Positions 24,669 through 33,706 of a stretch of 64,000 bases of DNA are shown in pieces (within the stretch, counting starts at the first letter, position 1; each line of letters starts with the position of its first letter). The stretch is from Serratia marcescens (lineage in GTDB: Bacteria > Pseudomonadota > Gammaproteobacteria > Enterobacterales > Enterobacteriaceae). Where the stretch lies: the NCBI RefSeq assembly GCF_006715005.1, contig NZ_VFMJ01000001.1, positions 2,728,001-2,792,000 on the forward strand, read 5' to 3'. Under the pieces are notes generated by a model that was not told the origin of the DNA, did no database searches, and saw nothing but the letters and a program-made list of their open reading frames with translations. A program made the translations under genes and the position numbers.

Positions 24669-25334
24669 TCAATGCCGCTCTTTCCCTGCCGCAACGCCCG
24701 GCTGAATGCCGGCCCGAGCCCCCACGGCGCCGGGGCGGGCGCTGTGCCGCAGCCAGCCGTAAAGTTCGGCATTACGCCGGAATCCCATCTTGCGCATAAC
24801 GCTCATCTTGTGATTGCTGACGGTTTTCACACTGATGTCCAGCATCCGTGCAATTTGCGTTACCCCCATCTCCCGCGTCATGCAGCGCATGATCTCCTGT
24901 TCGCGCAGCGTCAGGCCGCGGTGCTGGCATACGCAGTTCATGCCACAACCCGGCCTGCCCGGCCATTTGCTGCGCCGCTCCAGTTCGGCGCTCACCTGAT
25001 ACAATGCCGATACCAGCGGCGTATCGTGATAAATGACGCCGGCCTCCAGCGAGCAGCGGGTGCCGACGGTGCGTTTATACCGCCCCTCCGGCGTTCGCAA
25101 CGAGAAATACAGCGTTTTGCGCCCTGCGGTCTGTGCCTCAAAAAAGTGACAAAAACAGCTTTGCACGCCGGGAGGAAAATAGCAGAACACCAGATCGGCT
25201 TCGTGAACCTGCTGCGTATCCAATAACAGCGTGCGCTTGCCGTAAGTGCTGAAATGCAGCGCCAGGGCCTCCTGCCAACCGGCGCTGAAGTAACGGTTTT
25301 CATCAAATAGCGCGATTTTTATCATGGTGTTCAT
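24669..25334 (-). CDS. LuxR-type transcriptional regulator at the end of the fimbrial operon
   Basis: The 221-residue protein has a C-terminal LuxR helix-turn-helix: LTLREQEIMRCMTREMGVTQ with IARMLDISVKTVSNHKMSVMRKMG. The N-terminal 130 residues (IKIALFDENRYFSAGW...) resemble a receiver-like domain without a clear phosphorylation site, as in several RcsB- or fimbrial-type regulators. Its start overlaps the stop of the FKBP gene (ATGA), so it is made with the fimbrial genes. It may feed back on the fimbrial promoter or switch motility, as MrpJ does in Proteus, although MrpJ itself is of another family. The alternative start MIKIAL is three codons in. Confidence 0.82.
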   Translation of the reverse strand: MNTMIKIALFDENRYFSAGWQEALALHFSTYGKRTLLLDTQQVHEADLVFCYFPPGVQSCFCHFFEAQTAGRKTLYFSLRTPEGRYKRTVGTRCSLEAGVIYHDTPLVSALYQVSAELERRSKWPGRPGCGMNCVCQHRGLTLREQEIMRCMTREMGVTQIARMLDISVKTVSNHKMSVMRKMGFRRNAELYGWLRHSARPGAVGARAGIQPGVAAGKERH

Positions 25335-26719
25335 CCCTGCCCTCCCGCCGTTCCGGCTTCCCGTTTAACCGCCTGGGCCCCCTTTGTCGGAGCCTGACTG
25401 TTGTCGATGCGTAATTCATAAATCATGGTGGCGTTAGGTGGCACTTTCGGCGGATAGCCGGTTTCGCCGTAGGCCAGCGCCGGCGGCACGACCATCGTCA
25501 GCGAACCGTGGTTATGCAGATGGCTTATCGCCTCTCTGAACAGCGGCGGATACTCGGACAGCGGTTGCGACAGCACCTTGCCGCTCAGCTCCATATCCTG
25601 GATCACCGTGCCGTCGGTCAATTTCTCCTTCACGACCACATCGACCACCGCCGTTGGCGCCAGCGCGCCCTCCCCGGCGTAATCCACCCGATACCAAAAG
25701 CCCATCGCCGACTGCTTTACGCCCTTTTGTTGACTGAACTGCGCCAGATAATCTTCATCACGCCGCCGCTGTTCGTTAACGCGTTTCTCACGCGCGGCCA
25801 TGGCGGCGGCATCCGCCTGCGCCGTCAGCGTATTCAGTTCATCCGGCGGCAGCTGCAAACGCCCCGACACGCTATCGATGACGCCCGCCAACAGGCTGTC
25901 GCGGTCCACCGGTACGCCCCAGCTTTGACGCTCCGTCACTACCCCCTGAATATCCCTCCCCAGCGCACTGCCCGCCGCATAGGACAAACGCTTGCGTTCA
26001 TCCTTCAACTGCTCCGGCGTCACCTCCCATTGCAGCCGCTTATGCAGCGCCAACAGCGCTTCGCGCGCCTGCTGGGTCACTTTCTGCTCATCGGCCCGCT
26101 TCTGCTCACTCGCCTCCAGCGCGTTACGCAGAGCGTGCAGTTCCTCCTGGTGCTCGCGCTGGCGTTGTGCAAGCGTCTGCGCCGATGCCTGCGCGGCGGA
26201 CTCCAGCTCGGTGACGCGCCGTTCGGCCTGCATCGCCGTCGCTTTGGTTTTGGCGGTTTCCTGCGTCGCCTGCCGCAGCAGCGCCTCGGCGCGCTGCGCA
26301 TCGGGCGAGCCGCGCCAGGCGGCGCCCAGCCCGGCGATCCACTGCTGCAGCGTTGACGAATCAGGCAACGTCGCGACGGGTGGCGCTGCTTTCTCAGCCC
26401 GCAGCGCAGTAAGTTCCTGGCGCAACATCGTCAGTTCCATTCGCTGGCGCGCCAGCTGTTGGTCACGCGCCAATAATTCCTGGCTCAGCGTAAAAGCTTT
26501 GGCCGGTGAAGCAGGCTGGTGGGTGTCCGGCGGACGCTTTGCCGGCTCACGCTTTTTTTGCCCCGCCCCGCGGTCGGCGGGCGCCGCGTTTTCGCTCTTC
26601 GGCGCGGTGTTCTGCCGTTGATACTGCTCGGCAAACTGCAGCAGCGCCGGCACGCCGTCGTCCGCCTGCGCGACGCCGGTGAACAGCAGAGCCGCACAGC
26701 CCAGCAGGCGCAGCCTCAT
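25331..26719 (-). CDS. Periplasmic coiled-coil FKBP-type peptidyl-prolyl isomerase
   Basis: The 462-residue protein has a signal peptide (LLGCAALLFTGVAQA), a Pro/Lys-rich linker, a long coiled coil (about residues 75-230, many Gln/Ala/Glu heptads), an FkpA-like dimerisation region (KRLSYAAGSALGRDIQG) and a C-terminal FKBP domain (about 330-440, including VPPALAYGETGYPPKVPPNA). Such proteins speed proline isomerisation and act as chaperones in the periplasm. It overlaps the lipoprotein gene before it and the LuxR gene after it by ATGA. Its place in a pilus operon suggests a pilin- or usher-folding helper; a link to fimbrial assembly is inferred. Confidence 0.85.
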   Translation of the reverse strand: MRLRLLGCAALLFTGVAQADDGVPALLQFAEQYQRQNTAPKSENAAPADRGAGQKKREPAKRPPDTHQPASPAKAFTLSQELLARDQQLARQRMELTMLRQELTALRAEKAAPPVATLPDSSTLQQWIAGLGAAWRGSPDAQRAEALLRQATQETAKTKATAMQAERRVTELESAAQASAQTLAQRQREHQEELHALRNALEASEQKRADEQKVTQQAREALLALHKRLQWEVTPEQLKDERKRLSYAAGSALGRDIQGVVTERQSWGVPVDRDSLLAGVIDSVSGRLQLPPDELNTLTAQADAAAMAAREKRVNEQRRRDEDYLAQFSQQKGVKQSAMGFWYRVDYAGEGALAPTAVVDVVVKEKLTDGTVIQDMELSGKVLSQPLSEYPPLFREAISHLHNHGSLTMVVPPALAYGETGYPPKVPPNATMIYELRIDNSQAPTKGAQAVKREAGTAGGQG

Positions 26720-27138
26720 TTAACCTGCTCCCCGCGATCCGCCAAGCCGGTCAACACCGCCTGATTCACTCCGGCGCACAGATAGTTGACCTTGTAGCGA
26801 TACAGCGCATCCACCGTCTCCTGCGTGTCGCCGTTTACCCGTGCACGCAGGTTGGCGTACTGCGAAGCGCCGCTCATCAGGCTGTCGAAGGCCTGTTTAT
26901 AGCGCTGATACTGTTTCTCGTCGATCGTGCGCAATGCACCCAGTTGCTGCTGGCACTGCTGCAGCTGCTCGGCCTCACGCTGCTTGCGCAAAGCCTCTTC
27001 TGACGGAGCTTGCACAGCCTGATTTTTGGTGTTCACGGCGGGCTTGCCCGACTTTTGGTTTTGACAGGCGGCGGCGCTCAACGCCAACAGGCACAGCAGG
27101 CTCATGCGCAGAGCGCGATTGAGGGGCTTTATCATCAT
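26716..27138 (-). CDS. Fimbrial-operon lipoprotein
   Basis: The 140-residue protein has a lipoprotein signal (LLCLLALSAAAC) followed by Gln. The mature part is charged and helical, with two further cysteines (QLQQCQQQL and VNYLCAGVNQ). I do not recognise the family. It lies 24 bases after a minor pilin gene and overlaps the FKBP gene, so it is part of the same transcript. It may be an assembly accessory at the outer membrane. Confidence 0.7.
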   Translation of the reverse strand: MMIKPLNRALRMSLLCLLALSAAACQNQKSGKPAVNTKNQAVQAPSEEALRKQREAEQLQQCQQQLGALRTIDEKQYQRYKQAFDSLMSGASQYANLRARVNGDTQETVDALYRYKVNYLCAGVNQAVLTGLADRGEQVK

Positions 27139-27162
27139 TGCGTTTTTTGTCCTTGTAGACGC

Positions 27163-27717
27163 TTATTCGTATTCCAACGTAAAGGTGGCCACCGCGCTGA
27201 AGGTGCCGCGGCCGATGGACTTCGTTTGGATGGCCTCCGGCTCCCCCTGCACATAGGCCTGCAGCGTGAGCGTGGTGTTGCCGGCATTCAGGCGGAATTT
27301 ATCGCTTGCCCGATTGAGCGGCAGCGCCTTGCCGGTGCTGTCCTCCAGCCCGATGCCGATCCCCGAGGCCAGGCTGCCGGCATCCAGCGCCAACAGGCCG
27401 GGCAGTTTGGCGTTCTCGGTGCCGGTAAACGTAATGGCCACCGTATTGCCCAGGCTGAGATCGCACTCGGTCAGGTGCAACGCGAAGCTTTGGCTATGGG
27501 TGCGGGTGTTCAGATACAGGTATTTGTCGACGATGGTGCCGAAATCCAGTTGGATATCCTCATCTCCCGGCTGAATGACGCACGGCTCGGCCACCAGCGT
27601 ACCGTGAAAGCGCATGTTTTCCGCCGCAGCCGCCGGCGGCGCCATCATGCCGGCCGCCATGACCATGCCGGCCCCCAACAGCGCGCTCCGGCGCCGGTTC
27701 GTCTCTGTCGCGCGCAT
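27163..27717 (-). CDS. Minor fimbrial subunit
   Basis: The 184-residue pilin has a signal peptide (MRATETNRRRSALLGAGMVM...) and an Ig-like pilin fold with one disulfide (EPCVIQPGDEDIQLDFGTI ... LTECDL) and a C-terminal beta strand ending ATFTLEYE. I start at ATG 27717 because AAGGGAG stands seven bases upstream; the open frame to 27759 is a weaker choice. It is the seventh gene of the chaperone-usher operon if counted from the major subunit side with its two neighbours, and probably an adaptor in the pilus tip. Confidence 0.85.
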   Translation of the reverse strand: MRATETNRRRSALLGAGMVMAAGMMAPPAAAAENMRFHGTLVAEPCVIQPGDEDIQLDFGTIVDKYLYLNTRTHSQSFALHLTECDLSLGNTVAITFTGTENAKLPGLLALDAGSLASGIGIGLEDSTGKALPLNRASDKFRLNAGNTTLTLQAYVQGEPEAIQTKSIGRGTFSAVATFTLEYE

Positions 27718-27767
27718 GACGCCACTCCCTTTGGTTGTGCTTGCGCCGCTCCGGCACAAGCGGCGTA

Positions 27768-28424
27768 TTAGTCGTAATAAAGGCGGAAATCGATCGCCGC
27801 ACGGTAGGCGCCGGCGCTCAGCGTCGCCGGGGTGCGCACCGGCGTCACCGTATACGTCAGGGTGTTTTGCCCCGGCGTCAGCAAGATCGGTTTGTTACGC
27901 GCGCCGAGGCGCACCGGCAGGCCGCTGGCATCCGCCAACTGCAGCCCCAAGCCGGTGACGCCGGCGACCCTGACCAAACCCGGCGCGTCGTCATCCGTCG
28001 GCGCGGCAAACGCCACCGACACCGCAGGCTGACTGCCGCTCCAGGCCAGAACCCCGGTCCAGGCGTCGCGATTGCTCGCCGGCGCCCGCAGACAGTCTTT
28101 CAGCGTCAACTCGAACGCCACCGGCGTGCCGCGATCGCCCGGACGCTGGAAGTGCGCTGTTCCGGTCTCCCCCAGCCAAACCTCCTGACGAGCGGTGGTC
28201 ATTTCCAGACTGCAGGCGCTTTCCGTCAACGCGCCGTAGACGTGGAGCGTGCCGTTCGCGCCCTCCACGTCCCAGTTGTCCACCGCGCGGGCCGACGGCA
28301 TCAGCATCAGCATCGTGCCTGCCGTCAGCGGTACCATCAGCGCGGCCAACACCGTCAGGCCGATAGTGCGTCGCTGATGACGTTCATAGGCCTTTCCCAA
28401 CAGCATGGGGATCTTTCGTTGCAT
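27768..28424 (-). CDS. Minor fimbrial subunit with long signal region
   Basis: The 218-residue pilin-like protein has an N-terminal basic and hydrophobic segment (IGLTVLAALMVPLTAGTMLM), then the pilin fold with Cys pair (ESACSLEM ... LKDCLR), ending AIDFRLYYD as donor-strand fibres do. The signal region is longer than usual (about 47 residues). It follows the chaperone gene. It probably is a tip or termination subunit of the MR/P-like pilus. Confidence 0.83.
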   Translation of the reverse strand: MQRKIPMLLGKAYERHQRRTIGLTVLAALMVPLTAGTMLMLMPSARAVDNWDVEGANGTLHVYGALTESACSLEMTTARQEVWLGETGTAHFQRPGDRGTPVAFELTLKDCLRAPASNRDAWTGVLAWSGSQPAVSVAFAAPTDDDAPGLVRVAGVTGLGLQLADASGLPVRLGARNKPILLTPGQNTLTYTVTPVRTPATLSAGAYRAAIDFRLYYD

Positions 28425-28477
28425 GATTCGTTCACTCCGCTGTGTTCACTCTGTCTTCCCTGCTTGCGCGCGGATCG

Positions 28478-29242
28478 TCATTTGGCGACCGGCACGACCT
28501 GGCAGGCATTGCCGGCGCAGCGGAAGTTCAACTGCGGCCGCCCACCGTAATCGTTGATGTATGCCAGCGACGGACCGTTGCCGAGGCTCGCGGCAGAGAC
28601 GTTCAGCGGGGCACTGGCCTTCGGCGCCACCATCAGCGGTTCAAAGCCCGCCGCCCCTTTTCCGCCCTTGCCGGCGCTCGCCTCAACGATCGTCACGTAA
28701 TAAGGGGTCGGGTTATTCACCACGTACTTATCACCCTGCCGGGTCAGCGTCAGCTGCTCCTGCCACGGCGCGGCGTTCTTTTTCGGGGCGAGCGCCGCCG
28801 GGCGATAAAACATTTTGATGCGCGTCTGCAGCGCTATCTGCAGCGTATTCGGCTTATTGCTGCGCGGCGGGATCTCGCGCAGGTTGAAGTAATACAGCGT
28901 CTCCCTGTCCTGCGGCAGCTGACGCGCGGCCGGCAGCGACTGGATCTTCACCTGGCTCGGTTTGCCCGGTTCCACCCGCTGCACCGGCGGCAGCACGGTG
29001 AAAGGACTTTGAATCTTGTTGCCGCGATCGTCTTCGATCCATCCCTGCGCCAGATACGGCAACTGTTTGTTCTGGTTGCTGATGTTGAGACTGACCGTTT
29101 TCAGGTCGCCGTCGAAAATCACGCGCGTGCGATCCAGCGCGATAGCCGCATGAGCGGGCAGGCTGACCGCGCCGATCGTCAACGCGGCGGCGAGCGGGCC
29201 CACAAGGAAAACGGTCTTTCTGGTCATAGTCAGATTCATCAT
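28478..29242 (-). CDS. Fimbrial periplasmic chaperone (PapD/FimC type)
   Basis: The chaperone lends a beta strand to pilin subunits and carries them to the usher. The protein has 254 residues, a signal peptide (ending LPAHA) and two Ig-like domains. The N-terminal domain has AIALDRTRVIFDGDLKTVSL and the conserved FTVLPPVQRVEPGKPSQVKI; ALQTRIKMFYRPAAL lies between domains. It follows the usher by 81 bases. Several Met codons (29242, 29239, 29227) are possible starts. Confidence 0.93.
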   Translation of the reverse strand: MMNLTMTRKTVFLVGPLAAALTIGAVSLPAHAAIALDRTRVIFDGDLKTVSLNISNQNKQLPYLAQGWIEDDRGNKIQSPFTVLPPVQRVEPGKPSQVKIQSLPAARQLPQDRETLYYFNLREIPPRSNKPNTLQIALQTRIKMFYRPAALAPKKNAAPWQEQLTLTRQGDKYVVNNPTPYYVTIVEASAGKGGKGAAGFEPLMVAPKASAPLNVSAASLGNGPSLAYINDYGGRPQLNFRCAGNACQVVPVAK

Positions 29243-29323
29243 GTCTTCACGGTTCCAGTCGGCCGGAAGCGGACGAGCCCGCCCCGGCGGTTTAGCGGCG
29301 GAGCGGGCTCCGCCGGGTGTATG

Positions 29324-31858
29324 TCAGTTGGCGTCAGCCGCCGACTTGCTGCCGTCAAGCGGGCGGCAAGGCAGCAGCAACGTGTTCATCAACATTTCGG
29401 CCGGCAGCGGCGACGGCAGCTGGATTTCACACTGCGCCGCGCCGTTCCAGTGCACGCTCATGCGCTCGCCGGGGTTGAGGCCGGACAGGTAAACGCTGCC
29501 GCCGTCGTTGATGATGCCGGTCTCCTGTTTGCGGGCATTCAGCACCGTGGCACCGAACGGCGGCTCGCTGCCGTCCGCAAGCTTGACGATCGCCATCGCC
29601 TTCTCGCCGGCAATCACTTCAAACTTGCGGTAGCCGATGGCCCCCTCGGTCAACGTGGCCTGCACTACCGAACGCGTCGCCTCGACGTTGTCGCTCAGGC
29701 TGTTGAGATCGATACTGGCCTTATTGCGGTAGTAGCTGTTTACATCCGCCACCACCGCCTTGCCGTAACGGTTGGTCAGCACCGTACTGCCGTAGCCGCG
29801 CACCGGCACACCGGCGACGCCTTCGGTATCGAGCAGCAAACGCGTACCGCCCGGCGTATTGACGCGGTGCAGCACCGCCCCTTCCGCCGCCATCGTCAGG
29901 CCGCCCTGCGCGCCGATGCCGACGGCGCTGTAGCGGCCGGCCTGGTAGCTGGCGTTGGCGTTGATCTGCGCCATGTCGCCCTGATGGCTGTAATAACCGC
30001 TGGCCGTCGCTCCGCTGCGTGCGGCGCCGGCGCTGATCTGATAGTTGTTGTGTTCATCAACCCGGTTGTAGTACCCGACCCGGTGGGCGTTCTCTTCGCG
30101 ATCGAGCGTCATGTTGTAACTGAGCGTCCCGGCGCTGCCCCAGGGCAGCGACAGCGACAGATACATCCCGTCGTCGTTGCGCTCGTTGTAACGGTTGCGA
30201 TAGGCCGACAGCGACACGCTGACGTTCTTGAAATCACCGATGTCGAAGTAGCGCGATACCATCAGGTTGTAACGATCGTTCGGCGCCCGATCCCAGTAGG
30301 TTTGGTGGCTGTAGTTGAGATAGGTGCTCAGTCCCAGCTCGCGGAACTGCTTGTTGAAGGTGATGGTGTACATCTCCTTGCTCTTGCCGCTGCGCCCCCC
30401 TTCGTAACGCGCATCTAGGTAGTCCCCCATGCTCATGAAATCTTCCTGGGAGAAGCGGTAACCGGCAAAGGTGACCTGGCTGTCGTATTCATCGAAGTTC
30501 TTCGAATAGCTCAGCCGGTACGAACCACCGGTCAGCGTGCCATCCTGCGGCAAACGCGCACGCGACTGCGTGGCATCGAACGACAGCGCCCCCAGCGCCA
30601 TCAGATCGCGCCCGATCCCCAGCGACAGCGCGTTGTAATCGCCGCCGGCGATGGCCCCGCCGTACAGCGACCAGCCGTTGCTGATCCCCCAGGAGAACTC
30701 GCCGGTGCCGAACATCGGCCCGCGCAGATGGTGCCCCCACTCTGACGGTTTGCCCGTCGCCAGCTTGTAACGCACCGTACCCGGCCGCGTCAGATAAGGA
30801 ATGTTGGCGGTGTTCATCTTGAACTCCTGCACGCTGCCGTCTTGCTCTTCGACACGCACGTCCAGCTCGCCGGAAACCGCATCATTGATGTCCTGAATGC
30901 GGAACGGCCCCGCCGCTACCTGCGTTTCATACAGCACGCGCCCCTGCTGGCTGACCACCACCTTGGCGTTGGTTTTCGCCACGCCGGTCACTTCCGGCGC
31001 ATAGCCGCGCAGGTTGGGCGGCAACATGCTGTCGTCGGATCGCAGACTGACGCCGGTAAAGCGCAGGCTGTCGAAAATGTCGGAGTTCAGGTAATCCTCA
31101 CCCATCGTCAGCCGCGAACGCAGCGCCGGGATCGCCCGGTAGGCGTAATAGCGGCTCCAGTCGAACTGCTTATCGGTAGGCTGAGACGAACCGGTCTGAT
31201 GGTTGAGGTTGGCCTGCCAGTCGGCGCGCAGACGCCAGGCGCCCAGGTTGGCGCCGCCGGTGCCGTTGCCGCTCAGGCTGTAACTGCTGCCGCCTTTCTG
31301 ATGCTTTTGCGTTTGGGCGTTGACGTTATAGTCAAACAGCAGCCCAGGAATACCGTCATCCCAGCGCGAAGGCGGGTCCCAGTTTTCCGAGCTGTATTCC
31401 AGATAGGCCTGAGGAATGTTGAGATACAGTGAGGAGCTGGCAAGATCGCCGCGGGCTTCCATCCCCGCCAGACTGGAGGCGTCAAGGCAACGGCCGCCGT
31501 GCGTCCAGTTCAGCGTGCTTAACAGTTTTTCTTTCAGCCCCAGTTGGTTGACCAATTCCGGCGAAAGACAGGCTTCGCTGCCTTTAGGATCGTTCTCGGG
31601 CGCCATAAACGTCACCGGCTGTTCCGGCAGATCGTTCTTATTGACGTGCACCACCATGGTATAAACGCCCGGCATGATGTAGCCGCTGCGCGTGAATTGG
31701 CTCAGATCGATATTTTTACGATCGTTGATGTCCAATACGTCGGTATTGAATTGAATAACGTCGGCGGCATAGACCAACGCGATTGGATTTCCCAGAGAAA
31801 GGGCAACGCAAAGCCCCAAGGCCTGAAGACGAAATAACTTCCCTGCCGGTGAAAGCAT
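29324..31858 (-). CDS. Fimbrial outer-membrane usher (PapC/FimD family)
   Basis: The usher is the outer-membrane pore through which pilus subunits are assembled. It has 844 residues. A signal peptide (LGLCVALSLGNPIALVYA) is followed by the N-terminal domain (FNTDVLDINDRKNIDLSQFT), the 24-strand barrel (for example TGVSLRSDDSMLPPNLRGYA) with plug domain, and C-terminal domains ending LLPCRPLD. It is placed between the minor pilin and the chaperone, as in MR/P fimbriae (mrpC). No frameshift is seen. Confidence 0.95.
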   Translation of the reverse strand: MLSPAGKLFRLQALGLCVALSLGNPIALVYAADVIQFNTDVLDINDRKNIDLSQFTRSGYIMPGVYTMVVHVNKNDLPEQPVTFMAPENDPKGSEACLSPELVNQLGLKEKLLSTLNWTHGGRCLDASSLAGMEARGDLASSSLYLNIPQAYLEYSSENWDPPSRWDDGIPGLLFDYNVNAQTQKHQKGGSSYSLSGNGTGGANLGAWRLRADWQANLNHQTGSSQPTDKQFDWSRYYAYRAIPALRSRLTMGEDYLNSDIFDSLRFTGVSLRSDDSMLPPNLRGYAPEVTGVAKTNAKVVVSQQGRVLYETQVAAGPFRIQDINDAVSGELDVRVEEQDGSVQEFKMNTANIPYLTRPGTVRYKLATGKPSEWGHHLRGPMFGTGEFSWGISNGWSLYGGAIAGGDYNALSLGIGRDLMALGALSFDATQSRARLPQDGTLTGGSYRLSYSKNFDEYDSQVTFAGYRFSQEDFMSMGDYLDARYEGGRSGKSKEMYTITFNKQFRELGLSTYLNYSHQTYWDRAPNDRYNLMVSRYFDIGDFKNVSVSLSAYRNRYNERNDDGMYLSLSLPWGSAGTLSYNMTLDREENAHRVGYYNRVDEHNNYQISAGAARSGATASGYYSHQGDMAQINANASYQAGRYSAVGIGAQGGLTMAAEGAVLHRVNTPGGTRLLLDTEGVAGVPVRGYGSTVLTNRYGKAVVADVNSYYRNKASIDLNSLSDNVEATRSVVQATLTEGAIGYRKFEVIAGEKAMAIVKLADGSEPPFGATVLNARKQETGIINDGGSVYLSGLNPGERMSVHWNGAAQCEIQLPSPLPAEMLMNTLLLPCRPLDGSKSAADAN

Positions 31859-31904
31859 AATAAAGTCCTTTCAATAACGAATTAACCGTCAGTACGAGAA
31901 AAAA

Positions 31905-32441
31905 TCAAAAATAATCCAGCTTAAAACGCACTGTGGAAAAATACGCTCCCACCTTCAACGGCTGGTGATTCGGCATCAACGTCATGGAATAATTCAGCAC
32001 TCGGTTTCCCGGTATTATTCCCTCCATCGGTAAAGGTTTCCCTGGAATAACCGCCGTGCCGCTGCTGTCTTTTATCTCCAATGCAACGCCGCGCGCATCG
32101 CCCTGTACGCCAAACAGAGCGCCTTCCGCATAACCATCAAACGTGACCTGAAAGAATTTCCAGTCAGGCTTGTTTTCCGGTCGTTCCAAAATGCAATTGA
32201 CCAATTCGATACTGAAAGGTTTGGTCATCCCCTGGCCGTCACGAATGATCTGCCCGAGAGGAATAGTGTCCATATCGATCGTCTGATCGCGGCTGCCGGC
32301 GGCAATGGCGCAGGCGGTGTCGATAATGGCGCCGTGCATGTTGACTTTGCCCCACCCCTGCGCGGCGGAAGTTGCATAGCCGGGCACAAACGCCAACGAC
32401 GCCAAAAGAACGGCACCCGCTCGATTCCTTGGTAAAAACAT
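31905..32441 (-). CDS. Minor fimbrial subunit, MrpB-like
   Basis: The 178-residue pilin has a signal peptide (VLLASLAFVPGYATS) and then GKVNMHGAIIDTACAIAAGS, the usual start of the pilin domain with its disulfide cysteine; the second cysteine is in LVNCILERPENK. It ends STVRFKLDYF. I take ATG 32441 because AAAGGA stands nine bases upstream. The place between the major subunit and the usher is that of mrpB in the MR/P operon. Confidence 0.87.
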   Translation of the reverse strand: MFLPRNRAGAVLLASLAFVPGYATSAAQGWGKVNMHGAIIDTACAIAAGSRDQTIDMDTIPLGQIIRDGQGMTKPFSIELVNCILERPENKPDWKFFQVTFDGYAEGALFGVQGDARGVALEIKDSSGTAVIPGKPLPMEGIIPGNRVLNYSMTLMPNHQPLKVGAYFSTVRFKLDYF

Positions 32442-32469
32442 CGCGACATTCCTTTGACAGGGAGATTCA

Positions 32470-32497
32470 CCAGGCATGCGGCGAACCCCATGCCTGG
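32470..32497 (-). terminator. Intercistronic hairpin after the major subunit gene
   Basis: CCAGGCATG (32470-32478) and CATGCCTGG (32489-32497) form a perfect nine-pair stem with a ten-base loop. There is no T-run. Such hairpins after major pilin genes limit read-through or protect the upstream message, so that the major subunit is made in excess. Confidence 0.6.
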
Positions 32498-32519
32498 TTG
32501 ATTAAGCCTTCGGACTCAC

Positions 32520-33041
32520 TTACTGATAAGCCAGGGTGAAATCGGCTACGGCAGTGAAATCGCCCGGAACGATGGCGGCGGAAGCGCCTTCGCCCTGCAG
32601 GTAGGCGGCGAAATGCAGGGTATTGTTGCCGGTGTTCAGGGTCTGTGCGGTAGTCGCTTCACCCAGTTTGATCGGCTGACCATTGTAAGAGATGGCTACG
32701 CCGGCGCCGCTGGCAGTGCCCGCGATACCCAACAGATCCTTGTCGGTGGACGACGCTACGCCGCTGAAGGTGGTTTTAACGGTTTTCAGCGTGGTGATAT
32801 CACACTGCTCCAGTTTGATTTCAAACGGACGCGGGTTGGATTTGCCGCCGTTTTTCAACGCCACGTTGGAAACCTGGCCCAGATCTACGGTCTGATCGAT
32901 CGACTCGGGTGCAATAGAGCATGGCGCATCAATAATAGAGCCCGTGAAGGTGACCTTACCGTGTCCCTGATCGGCTGCCTGTGCAAAAGAACTTGCGCCA
33001 AATGCAATCACTGCAGCCATCATGATTTTGTTAAGTTTCAT
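32520..33041 (-). CDS. Major fimbrial subunit (MrpA/FimA-like)
   Basis: The 173-residue pilin has a signal peptide (MKLNKIMMAAVIAFGASSFA) and mature start AADQGHGKVTFTGSIIDAPC. The second disulfide cysteine is in KLEQCDITTL, and the C-terminal strand reads FTAVADFTLAYQ. It starts at ATG 33041, preceded by AAGGA/AGG. It is the first gene of the leftward operon and follows the long regulatory region, as expected for the shaft subunit. It resembles MrpA and the Serratia mannose-resistant fimbrillin. Confidence 0.92.
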   Translation of the reverse strand: MKLNKIMMAAVIAFGASSFAQAADQGHGKVTFTGSIIDAPCSIAPESIDQTVDLGQVSNVALKNGGKSNPRPFEIKLEQCDITTLKTVKTTFSGVASSTDKDLLGIAGTASGAGVAISYNGQPIKLGEATTAQTLNTGNNTLHFAAYLQGEGASAAIVPGDFTAVADFTLAYQ

Positions 33042-33706
33042 AGAACCTATATTCCTTATAAGAAAAAATGCATATTCCAATCAAGAAAAAGAGCAACAGG
33101 AAACCCGCTCGCGCTTATATATGCGCAGCCCTGATTCTTTAGCATCTTGCTGGTTGGTTAACTGCCAAAACCCAAAGGCACCGACAATAAACATGTCGAT
33201 CACGGCAAGTTCGCAGCGGCCCACCCATTAATGAATTCGTCATATAAAAATAAACGAAATCACAACAAGCAGAGGCCAATACTTTCTAATCCGCCCTTCT
33301 TGTCCGGCGATGAATATTCTGGCAAATGCCTCCAAGCAAAAAAAGGCTTTTTTTGATCAAGGCGAACATTCGCAATTTATTTCCTAATTGAAGTTAATTT
33401 ACTGTTATTTTTAGGCTCATAGATCGTAAAAGATGCTTTTATAGAGTAATATCCTGTTTTTCTGAGATTACCAAGTAATCAGATCGCAAAGTGGCACTTT
33501 GTGAATATAATAAACCAAAATTTTAGGTTTCAGCGTGACGCCTCCCCTGCCTTGCTATAGGTAAAAGCGGGGCGGGCAACGCCTTTTTTTTCAATCCTGA
33601 TAAATAGATAGGATTTTTCTTTGTTCGCGTTTTACCTCGTTGTTGGTAGGCAGCGAAAGTTTGTTTTTTCTTAGGAATACGGCAATCGGAATACAGAGGA
33701 AGTGCT
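33042..33706. promoter_or_regulatory. Fimbrial regulatory region with three GATC sites
   Basis: These 665 AT-rich bases separate the leftward major subunit gene from the rightward PapI-like gene. GATC sites lie at 33355, 33422 and 33482, that is 67 and 60 bases apart. On the minus strand the site at 33422 reads ACGATC, the PapI-dependent Lrp recognition sequence as I recall it from pap; the one at 33482 reads GCGATC. In pap two GATC sites 102 bases apart are alternately methylated. I saw no FimB/FimE-type invertible repeat. Confidence 0.55.

Noticed and set aside
28442-30418. Open frame of 658 codons opposite to the chaperone and usher genes
   Set aside because: It runs across two certain genes antisense, is rich in Arg/His/Gln and has no domain; it is a shadow.
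33042-33706. Fim-type invertible promoter element
   Set aside because: No pair of inverted repeats of the fimS kind and no FimB/FimE-like recombinase gene next to it; the GATC/PapI reading fits better.
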